Shown: positions 12,306 through 23,234, counted from the stretch's first letter. The stretch: 64,000 nt of DNA from Inia geoffrensis (GCA_036417435.1 CM070905.1:68465092-68529091); one strand, 5' to 3'. Made by a program: numbers and translations. Notes: generated by a model from the sequence alone, not told the origin.

Positions 12306-12677
12306 TATTTTTTAACATCTTTATTGGGTTAAAATTGCTCTACAATGGTGTGTCAGTTTCTACTTTATAACAAAGTGAATCAATTATATATATACAGACA
12401 TTCCCATATTTCTTCCCTCTTGCGTCTCTCTCCTTCCTTCCCTCCCTATCCCACCCCTCCCGGCAGTCACAAAGCACCGAGCAGATATCCCTGTGCCAAG
12501 CGGCTGCTTCCCATTAGCTATCTACCTTACGTTTGTTAGTATATATATGTCCATGCCCCTCCCTCGCCCTCTCATAGCTCACCACTCCCCCTCCCATATT
12601 CTCAAGTCCGTTCTCCAGTAGGTCTGTGTCTTTATTCCTGTCTTACCCCTAGGTTCTTCATAACTTTTTTTTTTTTC
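12306..12677 (-). other. L1 copy B 3'UTR
   Basis: Follows the ORF2 stop codon. It carries a poly(A) signal AATAAA on the minus strand at 12320-12325 and a purine-rich tract (plus-strand C/T-rich at 12421-12470) with several runs of three or more G on the minus strand. Such G-rich tracts are usual in mammalian L1 3'UTRs and can form quadruplexes. The equivalent region in copy D is at 43363-43393. Confidence 0.85.
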
Positions 12678-15600
12678 TTAAATTCCATATATATGTGTTA
12701 GCATACGGTATTTGTCTTTGTCTTTCTGACTTACTTCACTCTGTATGACAGACTCGAGGTCTATCCACCTCATTACAAATAGCTCAATTTCGTTTCTTTT
12801 TAACGCTGAGTAATATTCCATTGTGTATATGTGCCACATCTTCTTTATCCATTCATCTGACGATGGGCACTTAGGTTGTTTCCATCCCCGGGCTATTGTA
12901 AACAGAGCTGCGATGAACATTTTGGTACACGCCTCTTTTTCAATTTTGGTTTTCTCAGGGTATATGCCCAGTAGTGGGATTGCTGGGTCATATGGTAGTT
13001 CTATTTTGAGTTTTTTAAGGAACCTCCATACTGTTCTCCATAGTGGCTGAACCAATTCACATTCCCACCAGCAGTGCAAGAGGGTTCCCTTTTGTCCACA
13101 CCCTCTCCAGCATTTACTGTTTCTAGATTTTTTGATGATGGCCATTCTAACTGGTGTGAGATGATATCTCATTGTAGTTTTGATTTGCATTTCTCTAATG
13201 ATTAATGACGTTGAGCATTCTTTCATGTGTTTGTTGGCAGTCTGCATATCTTCTTTGGAGAAATGTCTATTTAGGTCTTCTGCCCATTTTTGGATTGGGT
13301 TGTTTGTTTTTTTGTTATTGAGCTGCATAAGCTGCTTGTAAATTTTGGAGATTAATCCTTTGTCAGTTGCTTCATTTGCAAATATTTTCTCCCATTCTGA
13401 GGGTTGTCTTTTGGTCTTGTTTATGGTTTCCTTTGCTGTGCAAAAGCTTTGAAGTTTCATTAGGTCCCATTTGTTTATTTTTGTTTTTATTTCCATTGCT
13501 CTAGGAGGTGGGTCAAAAAGGATCTTGCTGTGATTTATGTCATAGAGTGTTCTGCCTATGTTTTCCTCTAAAAGTTTGATAGTTTCTGGCCTTACATTTA
13601 GGTCTTTAATCCATTTTGAGCTTATTTTTGTGTATGGTGTTAGGGAGTGGTCTAAGCTCATACTTTTACATGTAGCTGTCCAGTTTTCCCAGCACCACTT
13701 ATTGAAGAGGCTGTCCTTTCTCCACTGTATATTCCTGCCACCATTATCAAAGATAAGGTGTCCATATGTGCGTGCGTTTATCTCTGGGCTTTCTATTCTG
13801 TTCCATTGATCTATCGTTCTGTTTTTGTGCCAGTACCATACTGTCTTGATTACTGTAGCTTTGTAGTATAGTCTGAAGTCAGGGAGCCTGATTCCTCCAG
13901 CTCCATTTTTCGCGCTCAAGATTGCTTTAGCTATTCGGGGTCTTTTGTGTTTCCATACAAATTGTGAAATTTTTTGTTCTAGTTCTGTGAAAAATGTCAG
14001 TGGCAGTTTGATAGGGATTGCATTGAATCTATAGATTGCTTTGGGTAGTAGAGTCATTTTCACAATGTTGATTCTTCCAATCCAAGAACATGGTATATCC
14101 CTCCATCTATTTGTATCGTCTTTAATTTCTTTCATCAGTGTCTTATAATTTTCTGCTTACAGGTCTTTTGTCTCCCTAGGTAGGTTTATTCCTAGGTATT
14201 TTATTCTTTTTGTTGCAATGGTAAATGGTAGTGTTTTCTTGATTTCACTTTCAGATTTTTCATCACTAGTATATAGGAATGCCAGAGATTTCTGTGCATT
14301 AATTTTGTATCCTGCTACTTTACCAAATTCATTGATTATCTCTAGTAGTTTTCTGGTAGCATCTTTCGGATTCTCTATGTATAGTATCATGTCATCTGCA
14401 AACAGTGACAGCTTTACTTCTTCTTTTCCGATTTGGATTCCTTTTATTTCCTTTTCTTCTCTGATTGCTGTGGCTAAAACTTCCAAAACTATGTTGAATA
14501 AGAGTGGTGAGAGTGGGCAACCTTGTCTTGTTCCTGATCTTAGTGGAAATGCTTTCAGTTTTTCACCATTGAGGATGATGTTGGCTGTGGGTTTGTCATA
14601 TATGGCCTTTATTATGTTGAGGAAAGGTCCCTCTATGCCTACTTTCTGTAGGGTTTTTATCATAAATGGGTGTTGGATTTTGTCAAAAGCTTTCTCTGCA
14701 TCTATTGAGATGATCATATGGTTTTTCTCCTTCAATTTGTTAATATGGTTTATCACATTGATAGACTTGCGTATATTGAAGAATCCTTGCATTCCTGGAA
14801 TAAACCCCACTTGATCATGGTGTATGATCCTTTTGATGTGCTGTTGGATTCTGTTTGCTAGTATTTTGTTGAGGATTTTTGCATCTATGTTCATCAGTGA
14901 TATTGGCCTGTAGTTTTCTTTCTTTGTGACATCCTTGTCTGGTTTTGGTATCAAGGTGATGGTGGCCTCGTAGAAGGAATTGGGGAGTGTTCCTCCCTCT
15001 GCTATGTTTTGGAAGAGTTTGAGAAGGATAGGTGTTAGCTCTTCTCTAAATGCTTGATAGAATTCAGCTGTGAAGCCATCTGGTCCTGGGCTTTTGTTTG
15101 TTGGAAGATTTTTAATCACAGTTTCAATTTCAGTGTTTGTGATTGGTCTGTTCATATTTTCTATTTCTTCCTGATTCAGTCTTGGTAGTTTGTGCATTTC
15201 TAAGAATGTGTCCATTTCTTCCAGATTGTCCATTTTATTGGCATAGAGTTGCTTGTAGTAATCTCTCATGATCATTTTTATTTCTGCAGTGTCAGTTGTT
15301 ACTTCTCCTTTTTCATTTCTAATTCTATTGATTTGAGTCTTCTCCCTTTTTTTCTTGATGAGTCTGGCTAGTGGTTTATCTATTTTGTTTATCTTCTCAA
15401 AGAACCAACTTTTAGTTTTATTGATCTTTGCTATTGTTTCCTTCATTTCTTTTTCATTTATTTCTGATCTGATTTTTATAATTTCTTTCCTTCTACTAAG
15501 TTTGGGGTTTTTTTGTTCTTCTTTCTCTAATTGCTTTAGGTGTAAGGTTAGGTTGTTTATTCGGGATGTTTCCTGCTTCTTAATGTGGGCTTGTATTGCT

Positions 15601-16496
15601 ATAAACTTCCCTCTTAGAACTGCTTTTGCAGCATCCCATAGGTTTTGGGTCTTTGTGTCTCCATTGTCATTTGTTTCTAGGTATTTTTTAATTTCCTCTT
15701 TGATTTCTTCAGTGATCACTTCATTATTGAGTAATGTATTGTTTAGCCTCCATGTGTTTGTATTTTTTACAGATCTTTTCCTGTAATTGATATCTAGTCT
15801 CATGGCGTTGTGGTCGGAAAAGATACTTGATACAATTTCAATTTTCTTAAATTTACCAAGGCTTGATTTGTGACCCAAGATATGATCTATCCTGGAGAAT
15901 GTTCCATGAGCACTTGAGAAAAATGTGTATTCTGTTGTTTTTGGATGGAGTGTCCTATAGATATCAATTAAGTCCATCTTGTTTAATGTATCATTTAAAG
16001 CTTGTGTTTCCTTATTTATTTTCATTTTCGATGATCTGTCCATTGGTGAAAGTGGGGTGTTGAAGTCCCCTACTATGAATGTATTACTGTCGATTTCCCC
16101 TTTTATGGCTGTTAGTTTTTGCCTTATATATTGAGGTGCTCCTGTGTTAGGTGCATAAATATTTACAATTGTTATATCTTCTTCTTGGATCGATCCCTTA
16201 ATCATTATGTAGCGTCCTTCTTTGTCTCTTGTAATGGTCTTTATTTTAAAGTCTATTTTGTCTGATATGAGAATTGCTACTCCAGCTTTCTTTTGATTTC
16301 CATTTGCATGGAATATCTTTTTCCATCCCCTTACTTTCAGTCTGTATGTGTCTCTAGGTCGGAAGTGGGTCTCTTGTAGACAGCATATATATGGGTCTTG
16401 TTTTTGTATCCATTCAGCCAATCTGTGTCTTTTGGTGGGAGCATTTAGTCCATTTACATTTAAGGTAATTATCGATATGTATGTTCCTATTCCCAT
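12678..16496 (-). pseudogene. L1 ORF2, single premature stop
   Basis: Encodes the L1 endonuclease and reverse transcriptase. The frame stays in register over 1273 codons including the final stop, close to the human ORF2 length of 1275 residues. It is interrupted only by a TAA at 14157-14159 (codon 780); copies C and D carry a tyrosine-type codon at this place. Visible motifs in order: endonuclease start LNVNGLN (residue 12 on) and QETH (41-44), with DFN and SDHNA further on; then NKSPGPDGF and NYRPISLMN, and RT active site FADD at 699-702. After the stop, the C-terminal part holds a Cys/His cluster (CWRGCGQKG then HCWWEC). The truncated product would keep endonuclease and RT but lose the C-terminal domain. 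The start ATG lies 58 bp after ORF1. Confidence 0.95.
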
Positions 16497-16554
16497 TTTC
16501 TAAATTGTTTTGGGTTCGTTTTTATAGGTCCTTTCCTTCTCTTGTGTTTCTTGT

Positions 16555-17460
16555 CTAGAGAAGTTCCTTTAGCAGTTGTTGTAAAGCTGGTTTGGTGGTG
16601 CTGAACTCTCTCAGCTTTTGCTTGTCTGTAAAGGTTTTAATTTCTCCATCAAATCTGAATGAGATCTTTGCTGGGTAGAGTAATCGTGGTTGCAGGCTTT
16701 TCTCCTTCATCACTTTCAGTATGTCCTGCCACTCCCTTCTGGCTTGCAGAGTTTCTGCTGAGAGATCAGCTGTTAGCCTTATGGGGATTCCCTTGTGTGT
16801 TATTTGTTTTTTTTCCCTTGCTGCTTTTAATATGCTTTCTTTGTATTTAATTTTTGAGAGTTTGATTAATATGTGTCTTGGCGTATTTCTCCTTGGGTTT
16901 ATCCTGTATGGGACTCTCTCTGCTTCCTGGACTTGGTTAACTATTTCCTTTCCCATATTAGGGAAGTTTTCAACTATAATCTCTTCAAATATTTTCTCAG
17001 TCCCTTTCTTTTTCTCTTCATCCTCTGGAACCCCTATAATTCGAATGTTGGTGCGTTTAATGTTGTCCCAGAGGTCTCTGAGACTGTCCTCAGTTCTTTT
17101 CATTCTTTTTTCTTTATTCTGCTCTGTAGTCGTTATTTCCACTATTTTATCTTCCAGGTCACTTATCCGTTCTTCTGCCTCAGTTATTCTGCTATTGATC
17201 CCATCTAGTGTATTTTTCATTTCAGTTATTGTGTTGTTCATCTCTGTTTGTTTGTTCTTTAGTTCTTCTAGGTCTTTGTTAAACATTTCTTGCATCTTCT
17301 CCATCCCTGCCTCCATTCTATTTCCGAGATTCTGGATCATCTTTACTATCATTATTCTGAACTCTTTTTCAGGTAAACTGCCTATTACCTCTTCATTTGT
17401 TAGGTCTGGTGCATTTTTATCTTGCTCCTTCATCTGCTGTGTGTTTTTCTGTCTTCTCAT
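16555..17460 (-). CDS. L1 ORF1 protein, intact
   Basis: Open frame of 301 residues for the L1 nucleic-acid chaperone that coats L1 RNA in cytoplasmic particles. Residues about 33-125 are rich in heptad-like leucine/isoleucine and charged residues, the trimerising coiled coil. The RRM-like domain begins near 126 (RDLWDN 128-133, NIRIIGVPE 138-146, TPRHILIKL 193-201). The C-terminal domain includes PIRLTADLSAETLQARREW (226-244) and QPRLLYPAKISF (257-268). It ends LLKELL. Human ORF1p is 338 residues; the difference lies in the ends. The same start and stop give exactly 301 residues in copy D, supporting this start. No disruption is visible. Confidence 0.95.
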   Translation of the reverse strand: MRRQKNTQQMKEQDKNAPDLTNEEVIGSLPEKEFRIMIVKMIQNLGNRMEAGMEKMQEMFNKDLEELKNKQTEMNNTITEMKNTLDGINSRITEAEERISDLEDKIVEITTTEQNKEKRMKRTEDSLRDLWDNIKRTNIRIIGVPEDEEKKKGTEKIFEEIIVENFPNMGKEIVNQVQEAERVPYRINPRRNTPRHILIKLSKIKYKESILKAAREKKQITHKGIPIRLTADLSAETLQARREWQDILKVMKEKSLQPRLLYPAKISFRFDGEIKTFTDKQKLREFSTTKPALQQLLKELL

Positions 17461-17999
17461 TTTGCTTATCTTGCTGTGTTTGGGGTCGCCTTGTTTTTTT
17501 TTTTTTGCAGGCTGCAGGTTCGTAGTTCCCGTTGTTTTTGATGTCTGTCTCCAGTGGCTAAGGTTGGTCTAGTGGGTTGTGTATGCTTCCTGGTGGAGGG
17601 GACTAGTGCTTGTGTTCTGGTGGATGAGGCTGGATCTTGTCTCTCTGGTGGGCAGGTCCACGTCTGGTGGTGTGTTTTGGGGTGTCTCTGGACTTATTAT
17701 GATTTTAGGCAGCCTCTCTGTTAATGGGTGGGGTTGTGTTTCTGTTTTGCTAGTTGTTTGGCATAGGTTGTCCAGCACTGTAGCTTGCTGGCTGTTGAGT
17801 GAAGCTGGGTGCTGGTGTTAAGGTGGAGATCCCTGGGAGATTTTTGCCGTTTGATATTATGTGGTGCTGGGAAATCTCTTGTGGACCAGTGTTCTGAAGT
17901 TGGCTCTCCCCCCTCAGAGGTAGAGTCCTGATTCCTGGCAGGAGCAGCAAGAACCTTTCATCCACACAGCTCAGATTAAAAGGGAGAGAAAGTAGAGAG

Positions 18000-18165
18000 A
18001 ATTAGTAGAAATAGGAAGATAGAAAGAAAGAAGGGAAGGAGGGAAGGAAGGAAGGAAGGGAGGAAGGAGGGAGGGAAGGAAGGAAGAAAGAAAGAAGAAG
18101 GAAAGAAGGCCCGAAGGAAAGAAAGGAGGGAGGGAGGAAGGGAGCAAGGAAGGAAGGAAAAAGGA
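18000..18165. repeat. Purine (GGAA/GAAA)-rich low-complexity tract
   Basis: Almost pure A/G on the plus strand with irregular AAGG and GAAAG units, inside the copy B 5'UTR. A shorter tract of the same kind recurs at about 18424-18452, next to the second duplicated unit. Confidence 0.85.
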
Positions 18166-18174
18166 CTGAAAGTA

Positions 18175-18690
18175 GATACAGTAAAATAGAATGAAGTAAA
18201 GTATAATAAAGTTATTGAATTAAAACATAATTATTTAGGGGAAAGAAGAAAAAAAAAAGGACGGATATAACCTTAGGACAAATGTTGAAAGCCACGCTAT
18301 ACAGACAAAATCCTACACTGAAGCTTACACGTACACCCTCACGAAAAGAGGTAAAGGGGAAAAAATCATAAATCTTGCTTTCAAAGACCACCTCCTCCAC
18401 TTGGGATGATTCGTTGTATAAAGGGGGGAAGGAAAGAAAGAAAGAGGGAAGGTAAAGTATAATAGAATTATTAAAATTAATTATTAAGAAAAAAAAATTT
18501 TTTCTTATAGAAAAAAAAGGAAAAAAAAAAAAAAAAAAAAACAATGGACGGATAGAACCCTAGGACAAATGGTGGAAGCAAAGCTATACAGATAAGATCT
18601 CAAAGAGAAGCGTACATACACTTTCACAAAAAGAGGAAAAAGGGGAAAAACTCATAGATCTTGCATACGAAGTCTACCACCTCAATTTGG
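18175..18690 (-). repeat. Diverged tandem duplication in L1 5'UTR
   Basis: Two related units follow each other. Matching landmarks are 'gtaaagtataata' (18199 and 18452), 'ggacggata' (18259 and 18546, spacing 287), 'taggacaaatg', 'gctatacaga' and 'aaaagagg' in the same order. Unit length varies because poly-A runs expanded in the second unit. They are diverged, so the duplication is probably older than this insertion and a property of the subfamily. Confidence 0.8.
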
Positions 18691-19160
18691 GATGAGTCAC
18701 TGTCTATTCATGTATTCCAGAGAAGCAGGGTACATCAAGCTGATTGTGGAGCTTTAATCCACGGCTTCTGAGGCTGCTGGGAGAGATTTCCCTTTCACTT
18801 CTTTGTTCTCACAACTCCCAGGGGCTCAGCATTGGATTTGGCCCTGCCTCTGCGTGTAGGTCGCTGGAGGGCGTCTGTTTTTCACTCAGACAGGACAGGG
18901 TTAAAGGAGCCTCTGACTCGGGGGTTCTGGCGCACTCAGGCCGAGGGGAGAGAGGGGCACGGCGTGCGGGGCGGGCCTGCGGCGGCAGAGGCCGGCGTGA
19001 TGCTGCACCAGCCTGAGGCCCGCCGTGTGTTCTCCCTGGACAGATGTCACTGGATCCCGGGAACCTGGCAGTGGCGGGCTGCGCAGGCTCCCCGGAAGAG
19101 GGGTGTGGATAGTGACCTGTGCTCGTACACAGGCCCCTTGGTGGTGGCAGCAGCAGCCTT

Positions 19161-19340
19161 AGCGTCTCCCGCCCGTCTCTGGGGTCCGTGCTTTTAGCCG
19201 CGGCTCGCGCCCGTTTCTGGGTTCCGCGCTTTTGGCCGCGGCTCGCGCCTGTCTCTGGGGACCACGCTTTCCGCCGCGGCTCGCGCGGGTCTCTGGGGTC
19301 TGCGCTTTCAGCCGCGGCTCGCGTCGGTCTCTGGAGTTCG
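19161..19340 (-). repeat. 38-bp CpG-rich minisatellite in L1 promoter
   Basis: Units start at 19196, 19234, 19272 and 19310 at an exact spacing of 38, preceded by a diverged 35-bp unit at 19161-19195 and ending in a partial unit. Each full unit contains 'gccgcggctcgcg' and a 'ctctggg'-like middle. Each is CpG dense and includes a SacII-type CCGCGG. This is likely a promoter-strength element of the L1, as length-variable 5'UTR repeats are in other mammals. Confidence 0.9.
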
Positions 19341-19999
19341 TTAAAGCAGCGCTCTTAAACCCCTCTCCTTGCGCACCAGGAAACAAAGCGGGAAGGAAAA
19401 GTCTCTTGCCTCTTTGGCAGGTGCAGACTTTTCCCCGGACTCCCTCCCGGCTAGCCGTGGTGCACTACCCCCTTCAGGCTATGTTCAAGCCGCCAGCCCC
19501 AGTCCTTTCCCTGCGCTCCGTCTGAAACCGAAACCCGAGCCTTAGCTCGCAGCCCCGCCCGCCCCGGCGAGTGAGCCGACAAGCCTCTCGGGCTGGTGAG
19601 TGCCGGTCGGCACCGATCCTCTATGCGGGAATCTCTCCGCTTTCCCCTCCGCACCCCTGTTGCTGTGCTCTCCTCTGCGGTTCCGAAGCTCCCTCCTTCG
19701 CCTCCCGCAGTCTCTGCCCGTGAAGGGGCTTCCTAGTGTGTGGAGACTTTTCCTCCTTCACAGCTCCCTCCCACTGGTGCAGGTGCCGTCCCTATTCTTT
19801 TGTCCCTGTTTTTTCTTTTTTTCTTTTGCCCTACCCAGGTACGTGGGGAGTTTCTTGCCTTTTAGGAGGTCTGAGGTCTTTTGCCAGCGTTCAGTAGGTG
19901 TTCTGTAGGAGTTGTTCCACGTGTAGATGTATTTCTGGTGTATCTGTGGGGAGGAAGGTGATCTCCGCGTCTTACTCTTCCGCCATCTTTCTCTCTCTC

Positions 20000-20015
20000 A
20001 AAGACATCTTTTTTT
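20000..20015. repeat. Target-site duplication, right, L1 copy B
   Basis: Exact copy of 'aaagacatcttttttt' at 12228-12243. The following bases 'aaaat' restore the pre-insertion TTTT/AAAA endonuclease target. Confidence 0.92.
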
Positions 20016-20284
20016 AAAATTACATTTTCTGGTTGCTGTTTTTGGAATATAGAGCTTTTTTCTATATTTATCTTACATCCAGCACCTGGTTACATCAATT
20101 ATTCATTCTCAAAATGTGTTTATAAAATGTTTGAATTTTTTCCTTTATCACTAATATTATTATTTTTTAAATTACAAAAGCTGTACAAATTAGTTGGAAA
20201 TAAATATACAAAAGCAATAAGAAAGTGCAAGCAGAAATTTTCTCCACCCTCCCTTGGGTTAATGTATATATTTTTACCTTTCTT

Positions 20285-20660
20285 CCAGTTTTACTGAGAT
20301 ATAATTGACTTACAGCACTATATAAGTGTAAGGTATACAACATAATGATTTGATTTATATACATCATGATGACCACAATAAGTTTAGTGAACATCCATCA
20401 TCTCATACAAATACAACATTAAATAAAGAGAAGAATTGTTTTGCTTGTGATGAGAACTCTTAGAATTCACTCTCTTAACAACATTCACATATAACATACA
20501 GCAGGGTTAATTATATTTATCATGCTGTACATTACAGCCCTAGTGCTTATTTATCCTATAACTGGAAGTTTGTACCTTTTGGCTGCCTTCCTTCAATTTC
20601 CCCTCCCCCCTTACCCCTGCTTCTGGTAACCACAGATCTGATCTCTTTTTCTATAAGTTT
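20285..20660 (-). mobile_element. Ancient L1M 3'UTR fragment
   Basis: Antisense to the plus strand, with the typical old L1M tail wording: 'ttttactgagatataattgac', then 'ggtatacaacataatgattt' and 'catccatcatctcat'. Much more diverged than copies A-D. Confidence 0.75.
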
Positions 20661-20799
20661 GTTTGTTTGTCTGTTTGTTTTTGAAGTATAATTACCCTGC
20701 AACACTACTGTAATTCCTTTCACACAATTAGGTGATTAGTATTTCCATACATTTCAAAATGATCACCACTGTAAATCCAGTTACCATGAATTTTAAATA

Positions 20800-21245
20800 C
20801 AGATAACCATATCATCCATATACTATGATAATTTGCTCCTCCTATTCCAACCCTTATATCTTTTGTTTCTTTTCTTATTTTACTGACAAGGACCTCTATT
20901 ATAATGTTCAACATAAGTAGTGACAATGGACATCCTTGATGAGTTTCAGATTTTAGAGGGAATTCCTATACTGTTTTGCCATTCAAGATGATACTGATAT
21001 TGTTCTGTTAAATACTTTTAATCAAGTTGAAGACATTTTTTGTTTTTCTGGCTTATAAAAAATTTTTAATCATGAATATCTATTGTGTTTTATTAAATGC
21101 TTTTAATGTTTCCTTTTCAACATGAATCTCTTATTGTCAATTGAAATTAACTGCATTTTAAGTGTCAAAAACTCTTTCATTCCTAGGGTAAATGTAGTGA
21201 GATTAGGATATACTGTATTTTTTTCAATTATCACAATCTATTGAC
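20800..21245 (-). mobile_element. Ancient L1 ORF2 fragment
   Basis: On the minus strand, fragments resemble the RT region just after the [12 protein letters not shown] motif: an open piece at 20720-20926 starts near 'MLNIIIEVL', matching the end of that block. Heavily eroded, with no continuous frame. It may belong to the same ancient insertion as 20285-20660. Confidence 0.6.
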
Positions 21246-21274
21246 TTGTCCTCCTCAGCCCACATTCTTTTTTT

Positions 21275-21590
21275 AAATTTATTTAATTAATTTATTTATT
21301 TTTTGGCTGTATTGGGTCTTCGTTGCTGTGCGTGGGCTTTCTCTAGTTGTGCCGAGCCGGGGCTACTCTTCGTTATGGTGCACGGGCTTCTCATTATGGA
21401 GGCTTCTCTTGTGTGGAGCACGGGCTCTAGGCGCATGGGCTTCAGTAGTTGTGGCATGTGGACTCAGTAGTTGTGGCTTGCGGGCTTAGTTGCTCCACGG
21501 CATGTGGGATCTTCCCGGACCAGGGCTCAAACCCATGTCCCCTGCATTGGCAGGCGATTCCTAACCACTGCACCACCAGGGAAGCCCCCA
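21275..21590 (-). mobile_element. CHR-1-like long SINE
   Basis: Reverse orientation. It ends at 'ccaccagggaagcccc' (about 21574-21589) and extends far beyond the short CHR-2 form, with repeated 'agtagttgtgg' and 'gggcttc' blocks of the long tRNA-Glu SINE shared with ruminants. The tail side is 'ttaaatttatttaatt'. Flanks 'cacattctttt' (21261) and 'cacgttctttt' (21591) form an imperfect target-site duplication. Confidence 0.88.
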
Positions 21591-21602
21591 CACGTTCTTT
21601 TT

Positions 21603-22555
21603 TGTACCCTTCTGCTTTGTATGTTGTATCCTGTAATATATTCTTTGAATGGTTACACTTGAGATAAGACTATACATACATACTTATATTAGAAAAGCCT
21701 AATTTTAATATAAAATCTGAACAATAAGAGAGCCACTGAACACTTTAAACATATTCACCTCCCTTCCAGATTATATGCTATATCAATTAGAGTTTTAGTT
21801 ATATATTTATCAGTCATCCTAAGAAATTATCATGATTATTTATAGACTTAACATTGGTTTAACTTTCTGGTATTAACCTTTTTCCCAGGGCAACTTGGCT
21901 TCTTTATTCTATTATCCATCCTATGCTAGATTTTTTTTTTTTTTTCTTTTTTGGACTTTGGGAATTTTACATGCTTTTTGTGAGTTCAACAACAATATAT
22001 TTTAATGCATGCTTACTTTTTAAAGACTTCTCAATATGGCTAGACTGCCACACTGATGAGTCTCTCATTCTTTTACTAGAGCACAGTTGTCATCAACTAA
22101 GGTTCTGGCTGTGTCACAGTAACATGTCCTATATCCCTAGGTAGTGTGAGATGAAGGTACCAATGTAATTTCTATGAAAAAGAGCAAGAAAGAGTCATCT
22201 AAATATTCTGAGTGACTTTCATCTCTATTTTCCATTTTCCCTTGGCAGTTTACACTTATTTTATCATATGATTATCATATCAAAGTCTCAGAAAAATATA
22301 CAGTAAAAAGTAACAGCATATAAAAATACGATACTTCAAAGATTTAGAAACAGCTAATTGGCTTTTTAAAATCATTTTCAGGTATCTTATTCTTAGTATC
22401 TCAAGAAAAGTATAGAAAATGGCAAAATTTATTAACTCTAGGAAATGGTTTCGGTCTTGCCTTTTCTAACCTTGCCTTGTCATTTGATTTATTTTTAAGT
22501 AAAATATTTTGGTTCTAATAATACTGACTCATTCCATCTAGGTAGTTCATTAAAA
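21603..22555. other. Unassigned AT-rich intergenic stretch
   Basis: No gene or confidently named repeat seen. A T run lies at 21931-21945. Confidence 0.5.
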
Positions 22556-22588
22556 TCATATATGTATATGTGTGTGTGTGTGTGTGTT

Positions 22589-22618
<30 letters not shown>
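22556..22618. repeat. Compound (TG)n/(TA)n microsatellite
   Basis: A run of TG dinucleotides (about 22569-22587) is followed by TA dinucleotides (about 22592-22617). Likely length-variable. Confidence 0.9.
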
Positions 22619-22619
<1 letters not shown>

Positions 22620-23178
22620 GACATAAATATGTAATAGAGAACTGAACTAGAAATCCAAGACCACCTGCATCAAAAACTTGTGAGGAAGAGCACATAACAG
22701 GAAGAATGTGACACAAAGAAAGTTAAGCCCACTTTTCCAAGCTAAAATTCTGAAATAGAAAATCAAATATTGAATCATAATCTCAAAATATACAGACACT
22801 GTACATTCAAAACATCATAAGATTATTTCTGAAATACCAGATTAAGGTAAATATTTATCTTACTTTCCAAAATTTGGGGTAACTCAAATTTATCCGAATA
22901 GTATTGGAAAGTGCAATATTCAGATATGAAAGGAAGAAGAATTTTTCTTTTTCGCTACAGCTGAAAGATCTATGGATAAAAGAAAGCTATATTACAACTT
23001 TTTGTCCCATAAGCTCCAAGAATTGTTTACGAAATAGTTTTTGAACTCTTTGGCAGAAAATCATTTGGGAGAGTCACCTGTCTTTTTTTGCTCTTCATGA
23101 CATTTCTAAGCAAGGGTACAGAGATCTCCTGTGTTACAAACTTCATAGGACGCAAAGGTCAGGAAAATCTTCAGGAAT
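22619..23178. other. Unassigned intergenic stretch
   Basis: No gene or recognisable repeat seen between the two microsatellites. Confidence 0.5.
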
Positions 23179-23197
23179 ACACACACACACACACATA

Positions 23198-23229
<32 letters not shown>
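23179..23229. repeat. (AC)n microsatellite
   Basis: AC dinucleotides with a small interruption ('atacaa') near 23195. Confidence 0.93.

Positions 23230-23234
<5 letters not shown>

Larger units (their letters stand above)
12244..19999 (-). mobile_element. Full-length L1 copy B
   Basis: Complete reverse-oriented L1 of about 7.76 kb. From right to left it holds a 5' end starting GAGAGAGAAAGATGGCGG, a 5'UTR of about 2.5 kb, ORF1 (301 codons, open), a 58-bp spacer, ORF2 (1272 codons with one internal stop), a 3'UTR with AATAAA, and an A-rich tail. Identical 16-bp target-site duplications bracket it. Conserved CpGs in the promoter, exact duplications and near-intact frames all argue for a recent insertion. 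Its 5'UTR is unlike those of copies A, C and D. It is the most intact element in the window. Confidence 0.96.
17461..19999 (-). promoter_or_regulatory. L1 copy B 5'UTR and promoter
   Basis: About 2.5 kb upstream of ORF1, inside the target-site duplications, so it belongs to the element. The outer part (18740-19990) is GC- and CpG-rich and is the likely internal Pol II promoter. The start GAGAGAGAAAGATGGCGG contains a YY1-like AAGATGGC core, as at the start of many L1s. The inner part (18000-18700) has purine-rich tracts and a duplicated unit. CpG retention implies little methylation decay since insertion. Open frames here (for example 18832-19197 on the plus strand) are best explained by GC content. 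Confidence 0.85.

Noticed and set aside
12306..12677. G-rich tracts in the L1 3'UTR as a novel regulatory element
   Set aside because: Such tracts are a usual feature of mammalian L1 3'UTRs, also present in copy D; not new.
14218..14814. Long plus-strand open frame opposite L1 ORF2, with similar ones at 15355-15786 and 16721-17572
   Set aside because: These are antisense shadows of the L1 coding frames. Their hydrophobic, serine/leucine-rich translations are what the reverse complement of lysine-rich coding gives.
18744..19525. Several open frames of 80-121 codons on the plus strand, antisense within the L1 copy B 5'UTR
   Set aside because: The region is GC- and CpG-rich, where stops are rare by chance, and part of it is a 38-bp repeat. 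An ORF0-like antisense gene cannot be supported from the sequence alone.
23179..23229. Repeat array as a possible CRISPR or satellite
   Set aside because: It is a plain AC dinucleotide microsatellite in a mammalian genome, with no spacers.
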